From Marsupella aquatica (Eukaryota; Marchantiophyta): a stretch of 64,000 nt of DNA. Below, in pieces: positions 43,701 to 52,700 of this stretch. The notes under the pieces are model-generated. The model searched no databases. It was not told the DNA's origin and worked only from the letters and a program-made list of their open reading frames with translations. Numbering within the stretch: the first letter of the stretch is position 1; each line of letters begins with the position of its first letter. The position numbers were made by a program, and so were the translations under genes. Where the stretch lies: assembly GCA_973895155.1 (NCBI GenBank), contig OZ316897.1, forward strand, positions 20,894,001 through 20,958,000. Direction: 5' to 3'.

Positions 43701-46700
43701 ACCTCTGGTGCCACCTCAACAGCCTCCTCTGGGGCAGCCAATTTCTCCACAGATGCTAGTTCCTCCTCCAAAGGGAGTTCAAATTCCCTCGTTGAGGGGG
43801 CTGCTGCTGCTTCCACCGCGGGCTCCTGGGGAGCAACGTCATCCTCCACCACGGGTGCCACTGGCAGCTCAGGGACAGCCTCATGCTCCTGCTCAACCTC
43901 TGGTGCCACCTGAACAGGATCCTCCGGGACACCCAACTTCTCCACGGCTGTTGGTTCCTCCTCTGTGGGTTCTAGTTCGGGTGATGCTACTTCAGACATG
44001 GGTGCAACCTCTTCCTCTGTTGAGGGCACACCTAGACTGGGCTCCTTCTCGGCTGCAAGGTCCTCTACTACTGGTGGCGATGCCTCCAAGTGGAGGTCAA
44101 ATTCGCTGGTTGCGGTGGCAGGTACTGTTTCCATCGCGGGCTCCTTGGGAGCAACCTCATCCTCCGCCACGGGTGCCACAAGGTCCTCTAGGACAGCCAA
44201 ATCCTCCTGCTCAACCTCTGGTGCCACCTCAACTGGCTCCTCTGGAGCAGCGAACTTGTCCACGGCTGCTGGTTCCTCCTCCAAACGGAGGTCAAATTCC
44301 CTCGTTGCTGGGGCTGGTGCTGTTTCCACCACGGGCACCTTGGGACCAACCTCACCCTCCACCACGGGTGCCACTAGCTCCTCAGGGAAAGCCTCATGCT
44401 CCTGCTCAACCTGTGGTGCCACCTCAAGAGGCTCCTCTAGGGTAGCCAACTTCTCCACGGGTGTTGGTTCCTCCTCTGTGGGTTCTAGTTCGGGTGATGC
44501 TACTTCAGACATGGGTACAACCTCTTCCTCTGTTGAGGGCACACCTAGACTGGGCTGCTTCTCGGCTGCAAGGTCCTCTGCTACTGGTGGCGATGCCTCC
44601 AAGTGGAGGTCAAATTCCCTGGTTGCAGTGGCAGGTACTGTTTCCACCGCGGGCACCTTGGGAGCAACCTCATCCTCCGCCACGGGTGCCACAAGGTCCT
44701 CTAGGACAGCCAAATCCACCTCCTCAACCTCTGATGCCACCTCAACTGGCTCCTCTGGGGCAGCGAACTTCTCCACGGCTGCTGGTTCCTCCTCCAAACG
44801 GAGGTCACATTCCCTCGTTGCTCGGGCTGCTGCTGCTTCCACCACGGGCACCTTGGGAGCAACCTCATCCTCCACCACGGGTGCCATTGGCTCCTCAGGG
44901 ACAGCCTCATGCTCCTGCTCAACCTCTGGTGCCACCTGAAGAGGCTCCTCTGGGGCAGCCAACTTCTCCACGGCTGCTGGTTCCTCCTCCAAACGGAGGT
45001 CAAATTCCCTCGTTGCTGGGGCTGGTGCTACTTCCACCACGGGCACCTTGGGAGCAACCTCATCCTCCACCATGGGTGCCACTGGCTCCTCAGGGACAGC
45101 CTCATGCTCCTGCTCAACCTCTGGTGCCACCTCAAGTGGCTCCTCTGGGGCAGCCAACTTCTCCACGGCTGCTGGTTCCTCCTCCGAAGGGAGGTCAAAT
45201 TCCCTTGGTGCGGGGGCTGGTGCTGCTTCCACCGCGGGCTCCTTGGGAGCAACCTCAAATTCCACCACGGGTCCAACTGGCTCCTCAGGCACAGCCTCAT
45301 GCTCCTCCTCACCCTCTGGTACCACCTCAACTGGCTCCTCTAGGGCACCCACCTTCTCCATGACTACTGGTTCTTCCTCTCTGGGTTCTAGTTTTGGTGC
45401 TGGTAGTACAGACGGAGGTGCCACCTCTTCCTCTGTTGAGGGCAGAGCTGGGCTGGGCTCCTCCTCCACTGCAAGGTCCTGAGCTGCTGGTCCCGATGCG
45501 TCCAAGGGGAGCTCAAATTCCTTGGTGGCCATGGCAGGTGCTCTTTCCAAAGCGGGGTCCTTGGGAGCAACCTCATCCTCCACCACGGGTGCCACTCGCT
45601 CCTCTGGGACAGCCTCATCCTCCTGCTCAACCTCTAGTGCCACCTCAACAGGCTCCTCCTGGGCAGCCAACTTCTCCACGGCTGTTGGTTCCTCCTCCAA
45701 AGGGAGGTCAAATTGCCTCGTTGAAGCGGCTGGTGCTGCTTCCACCGCGGGCTCCTTGGGAGCAACCTGATCCTCCACCACGGGTGCCACTGGCTCCTCA
45801 GGGACAGCCTCATGCTCCTGCTCAACCTCTGCTGCCACCTGAACAGGCTCCTCCGGGGCACCCAACTTCTCCACGGGTGTTGGTTCCTCCTCTGTGGGTT
45901 CTAGTTCGGGTGATGCTACTTCAGACATGGGTACAACCTCTTCCTCTGTTGAGGGCACACCTAGACTGGGCTGCTTCTTGGCTGCAAGGTCCTCTGCTAC
46001 TGGTGGCGATGCCTCCAAGTGGAGGTCAAATTCCCTGGTTGGGGTGGTAGGTGCTGTTTCCACCGCGGGCTCCTTGGGAGCAACCTCATCCTCCGCCACG
46101 GGTGCCACAAGGTCCTCTAGGACAGCCAAATCCTCCTTCCCAACCTCTGGTGCCACCTCAACTGGCTCCTCTGGGGCAGCAAACTTCTCCATGGCTGCTG
46201 GTTCCTCGTCCAAACGGAGGTCAAATTGCCTCGTTGCTGGGGCTGGTGCTGCTTCCACCACGGGCACCTTGGGAGCAACCTCATCCTCCACCACGGGTGC
46301 CACTGGCTCCTCAGGGACAGCCTCATGCTCCTGCTCAACCTCTGGTGCCACCTGAAGAGGCTCCTCTGGGGCAGCCAACTTCTCCACGGCTGCTGGTTCC
46401 TCCACCAAAGGGAGGTCAAATTCCCTCGTTGCGGGGGCTTGTGTTGCTTCCACCGCGGGCTCCTTGGGAGCAGCCTCATCCTCTACCACTGGTGCCACTG
46501 GCTCCTCAGGGACAGCCTCATGCTCCTGCTCAACCTCTGGTGCCACCTCAAGAGGCTGCTCTGGGGCAGCCAACTTCTCTGCGGCTGCTGGTTCCTCCTC
46601 CAAACGGAGGTCAAATTCCCTTGTTGCTAGGGCAGGTGTTGCTTCCATCACAGGCACCTTGGGAGGAACCTCATCCTCCACCACGGGTGCCACTGGCTCC

Positions 46701-49700
46701 TCAGGGACAGCCTCATGCTCCTGCTCAACCTCTGGTGCCACCTCAAGAGGCTCCTCCGGGGCAGCCAACTTCTCCACAACTGTTGGTTCCTCCTCTGTGG
46801 GTTCTAGTTCTGGTGATGCTACTTCAGACGTGGCTTCAACCTCTTCCTCTGTTGAGGGCAAACCTAGGCTGGGCTCCTTCTGGGCTGCAAGGTCCTCTGC
46901 TACTGGTGGCGATGCCTGCAAGGGGAAGTCAAATTCCCTCGTTGCGGTGGCAGGTGCTGTTTCCACCGCGGGCTCCTTGGGAGCAACCTCATCCTCCGCC
47001 ACGGGTGCCACAAGCTCCCCTGGGACAGCCAAATGCTCTTGCTCAACCTCTGGTGCCACCTCAAGTGGCTCCTCTGGGGCAGCCAACTTCTCCACGGCTG
47101 CTGGTTCCTCCACCAAAGGGAGGTCAAATTCCCTCGTTGCGGGGGCTTGTGCTTCTTCCACCGCGGGCTCCTTGGGAGCAGCCTCATCCTCCACCACGGG
47201 TGCCACTGGCTCCTCAGGGACAGCCTCAGGCTCCTCCTCAACCTCTGGTGCCACCTCAACAGGTTCCTCCGGGGCAGCCAACTTCTCCACGGCTGTTGGT
47301 TCCTCCTCTGTGGGTTTGAGTTCTTGTGATGCTACTTCGGACATGGATGCCACCTCTTGCTCTGTTGAGGGCACAGCTAGGCTGGGCTCCTCCTCCGCTG
47401 CAAGCTCCTCAGCTGCTGGTCCTGATGCCCCCAAGGGGAGGTGAAATTCCCTGGTTGCGGTGGCAAGTGTTGTTTCCACCGCGGGCTCCTTGGGAGCAAC
47501 CTCATCCTCCGCCACCGGTGCCACAAGCTCCTCGGGGACAGCCACATGCTCCTGGTCAACCTCTGGTGCCACCTCAAGTGGCTCCTGTGGGACAGCCAAC
47601 TTCTCCACGGCTACTGGTTCCACCTCCAAAGGGAGCTCAAATTCCCTCGTTGCGAGGGCTGGTGCTGCTTCCAACGCGGGGTCCTTGGGAGCAACCTCAT
47701 CCTCCACCACGGGTGCCACTGCCTCCTCAGGGACAGACTCATCCTCGTGCTCAACCTCTGGTGCCACCTCAACAGGGTCCTCCAGGCCAGCCAACTTCTC
47801 CACGGCTGTTGGCTCCTCCTCTGAGGGTTCGAGTTCTGGTGATGCTACTTCAGACATAGGTGCAACCTCTTCCTTTGTTGAGGGCCAACCTAGGCTGGGC
47901 TCCTTCTCGGCTGCAAGGTCCTCTGCTACTCGTGGCGATGCCTCCAAGTGGAGGTCAAATTCCCTGGTTGCGGTGGTAGGTCCTGTTTCCACCGTGGGCT
48001 CCTTGGGAGCAACCTCATTCTCCGCCACGGGTGCCACAAGCTCCCCTTGGACAGCCGCATGCTCCTGCTCAACCTCTGGTGCCACCTCAACTGTCTCCTT
48101 TGGGGCAGCCAACTTCTCCACGGCTGCTGGTTCCTCCTCCAAAGGGAGGTCAAATTCCCTCGTTGCGGGGGCTGGTGCTGCTTCCACCGCGGGGTCCTTG
48201 GGAGCAACCTCATCCTCCACCATGGGTGCCACTGGCTCCTCAAGGACAGCCTCATGCTCCTGCTCAACCTCTGGGGCCACCTCAACAGGGTCCTCCGGGC
48301 CAGTCAACTTCTCCACGGCTATTGGTTCCTCCTCTGAGGGTTCGAGTTCTGGTGATGCTACTTCAGACATAGGTGCAACCTCTTCCTCTGTTGAGGGCCA
48401 ACCTAGGCTGGGCTCCTTCTCGGCTGCAAGGTCCTCTGCTACTCGTGGCGATGCCTCCAAGTGGAGGTCAAATTTCCTGGTTGCGGTGGTAGGTCCTGTT
48501 TCCACCGCGGGCTCCTTGGGAGCAACCTCATCCTCCGCCACGGGTGCCACAAGCTCCCCTTGGACAGCCGCATGCTCCTGCTCAACCTCTGGTGCCACCT
48601 CAACTGGCTCCTCTGGGGCAGCCAACTTCTCCACGGCTGCTGGTTCCTCCTCCAAAGGGAGGTCAAATTCCCTCGTTGCGGGGGCTGGTGCTGCTTCCAC
48701 CGTGGGGTCCTTGGGAGCAACCTCATCCTCCACCATGGGTGCCACTGGCTCCTCAGGGACAGCCTCATGCTCCTGCTCAACCTCTGGGGCCACCTCAACA
48801 GGGTCCTCCGGGCCAGTCAACTTCTCCACGGCTGTTGGTTCCTCCTCTGAGGGTTTGAGTTCTGGTGATGCTACTTCAGACATGGGTGCAACCTCTTCCT
48901 CTATTGAGGGCACAGCTGGGCTGGGCTCCTCCTCCACTGCAAGGTCCTCAGCTGCTGGTCCCGATGCCTCCAAAGGGAGGTCAAATTCCCTGGTTGCCAT
49001 GGTAGGTGCTGCTTCTACCGCTGGGTCCTTGGGAGCAACCTCATCCTCCACCACGGGTGCCATTGGCTCCTCAGGGACAGCCACATGCTCCTCCTCAACC
49101 TGTGGTGTCAACTCAAGTGGCTCCTCTGGGGAAGCCAACTTCTCCACGGCTGCTGGTTCCTCCTCCAAAGGGAGGTCAAATTCCCTCGTTGCTGGGGCTG
49201 GTGGTGCTTCCACCGCGGGCACCTTGGGAGCAACCTCATCCTCCACCACGGGTGCCACTGGCTCCTCAGGGACAGCCTCATGCTCCTGCTCAACCTCTGC
49301 TGCCACCTGAACAGGCTCCTCCGGGGCACCCAACTTCTCCACGGGTGTTGGTTCCTCCTCTGTGGGTTCTAGTTCGGGTGATGCTACTTCAGACATGGGT
49401 ACAACCTCTTCCTCTATTGAGGGCACACCTAGACTGGGCTGCTTCTTGGCTGCAAGGTCCTCTACTACTGGTGGTGATGCCTCCAAGTGGAGGTCAAATT
49501 CCCTGGTTGCGGTGGCAGGTGCTGTTTCCACCGCGGGCTCCTTGGGAGCAACCTCATCCTCCGCCACGGGTGCCACAAGGTCCTCTAGGACAGCCAAATC
49601 CTCCTTCCCAACCTCTGGTGCCACCTCAACTGGCTCCTCTGGGGCAGCAAACTTCTCCACGGCTGCTGGTTCCTCCTCCAAACGGAGGTCAAATTCCCTC

Positions 49701-52700
49701 ATTGCTGGGGCTGGTGCTGCTTCCACCACGGGCACCTTGGGAGCAACCTCATCCTCCACCACGGGTGCCACTGGCTCCTCAGGGACAGCCTCATGCTCCT
49801 GCTCAACCTGTGGTGCCACCTGAAGAGGCTCCTGTGGGGCAGCCAACTTCTCCGCGGCTGCTGGTTCCTCCTCCAAACGGAGGTCAAATTCCCTCGTTGC
49901 TAGGGCTGGTGCTGCTTCCACCACGGGCACCTTGTGAGGAACCTCATCCTCCACCACGGGTGCCACTTGCTCCTGAGGGACAGCCTCATGCTCCTGCTCA
50001 ACCTCTGGTGCCACCTCAAGAGGCTCCTCCGGGGCAGCCAACTTCTCCACAACTGTTGGTTCCTCCTCTGTGGGTTCTAGTTCTGGTGATGCTACTTCAG
50101 ACATGGGTGCAACCTCTTCCTCTATTGAGGGCACAACTGGGCTGGGCTCCTCCTCCGCTGCAAGGTCCTCAGCTGCTGGTCCCGATGCCTCCAAAGGGAG
50201 GTCAAATTCCCTGGTTGCCGTGGTAGGTGCTGCTTCTACCGCTGGGTCCTTGGGAGCAACCTCATCCTCCACCACGGGTGCCACTGGCTCCTCAGGGACA
50301 GCCACATGCTCCTCCTCAACCTGTGGTGCCACCTCAAGTGGCTCCTCTGGGGAAGCCAACTTCTCCACGGCTGCTGGTTCCTCCTCCAAAGGGAGGTCAA
50401 ATTCCCTCGTTGCGGGGGCTGGTGTTGCTTCCACCGCGGGCTCCTTGGGAGCAGCCTCATCCTCCACCATGGGTGCCACTGGCTCCTCAGGGACAGCCTC
50501 AGGCTCCTCCTCAACCCCTGGGGCCACCTCAACAGGCTCCTCCGGGGCAGCCAACTTCTCCACAGCTGTTGGTTCCTCCTCTGTGGGTTTGAGTTCTTGT
50601 GATGCTACTTCAGACGTGGGTGCCACCTCTTCCTCTGTTGAGGGCACAGCTAGGCTGGGCTCCTCCTCTGCTGCAAGGTCCTCAGCTGCTGGTCCTGATG
50701 CGTTCAAGGGGAGGTCAAATTCCCTGGTTGTGGTGGCAGGTGCTGTTTCCACCGGGGGCTCCTTGGGAGCAACCTCATCCTCCGCCACGGGTGCCACAAG
50801 CTCCTCGGGGACAGCCACATGCTCCTGGTCAACCTCTGGTGCCACCTCAAGTGGCTCCTGTGGGACAGGCAACTTCTCCACGGCTGCTGGTTCCTCCTCC
50901 AAAGGGAGGTCAAATTCCCTCGTTGCGGGGGCTGGTGCTGCTTCCACTGGGGGCTCCTTGCGAGCAACCTTATCCTCCATCACGGGTGCTACTGGCTCCT
51001 GAGGGACAGCCTCATGCTCCTGCTCAACCTCTGGTGCGACCTCAACTGGCTCCTCTGGGGCAGCCAACTGCTCCACGGCTACTGGTTCCTCCTGTGTGGG
51101 TTCTAGTTCTGGTTTTGTGAGTTCAGACGTAGGTGCCACCTCTTCCTCTGTTGAGGGCACAGCTGGGCTGGGCTCCTCCTCCGCTGCAAGGTCCTCAGCT
51201 GCTGGTGGCGATGCCTCTAAGGGGAGGTCAAATTCCCTGGTTGCGGTGGCAGGTGCTGCTTCTACCGCGGGGTCCTTGGGAGGAACCTCATCCTCCACCA
51301 CGGGTGCCACTGGCTCCTCTGGGACAGTCTCATGCTCCTGCTCAACCTTTGGTGCCACCTCAACAGGCTCCTCCGGGGTAGCGAACTTCTCCACGGTTGT
51401 TGGTTCCTGCTCCGTGGGTTCTAGTTCTGGTGATGCTACTTCAGACATGGGTGCAAACTCTTCCTCTGTTGAGGGCACACCTAGGCTGGGCTCCTTCTTG
51501 GCTGCAAGGTCCTCTGCTACTGGTGGCAATCCCTCCAAGGGGAGGTCAAATTCCCTGGTTGCGGTGGCAGGTGCTGTTTCCACCGTGGGGTCCTTGGGAG
51601 CAACGTCATCCTCCGCCACCGGTGCCACAAGCTCCTGTGGGACAGCCGCATGCTCCTGCTGAACCTTTGGTGCCACCTCAACTGGCTCCTCTAGGGCAGT
51701 GAACTTCTCCACGGGTGCTGGTTCCTCCTCCAAAGGGAGGTCAAATTCCCTCGTTGCGGGGGCTGCTGCTGCTTCCACCACGGGCTCCTTGGGAGCAACC
51801 TCATCCTCCACCAGAGGTGCCACTGGCTTCTCACGAACAGCCTCATGCTCCTGCTCAACCTCTGGTGCCACCTCAACAGGCTCCTCCGAGGCAGCCAACT
51901 TCTCCACGGCTGTTGGTTCCTGCTCTGTGGGTTCTAGTTCTGGTGATGCTACTTCAGACGTGGGTGCAACCTCTTCCTCTGTTGAGGGCACAGCTAGGGT
52001 GGGCTCCTTCTCGGCAGCAAGGTCCTCTGCTAGTGGTGGCGATGCCTGCAAGGGGAGGTCAAATTCCCTGGTTGCGGTGGCAGGTGCTGTTTCCATCGTG
52101 GGCTCCTTGGGAGCAACCTCATCCTCCGCCACGGGTGCCACAAGCTCCTCTGGGACAGCCACATGCTCCTGCTCAACCTCTGGTGCCACCTCAAGTGGTT
52201 CCTCTGGGGCAGCCAATTTCTCCACGGCTGCTGGTTCCTCCTCCAAAGGGAGGTCAAATTCCCTCGTTGCGGGGGCTGGTGCTGCTTCCACCGCGGGTTC
52301 CTTGGGAGCAACCTCATCCTCCACCACGGGTGCCACTGGCTCCTCAGGGACAGCCTCATGCTCCTGCTCAACCTCTGGTGCCACCTCAACAAGCTCCTCC
52401 GCGGCAGCCAACTTCTCCAGGGCTGTTGGTTCCTCCTCTATGGGTTCTAGTTTTGGTGTTGCTACTTCAGACGTGGGTGCCACCTCTTCCTCTGTTGAGG
52501 GCACAGCTAGGCTGGGCTCCTCCTCCGCTGCAAGGTCCTCAGCTGCTGGTCCTGATGCCTCGAAGGGGAGGTCAAATTCCCTGGTTGCCGTGGCAGGTGC
52601 TACCTCTGCAGGCTCCTTGGGAGCAACCTCATCCTCCACCACGGGTGCCACTGGCTCCTCTGGGACAGCCTCATGCTCCTGCTCAACTTCTGGTGCCACC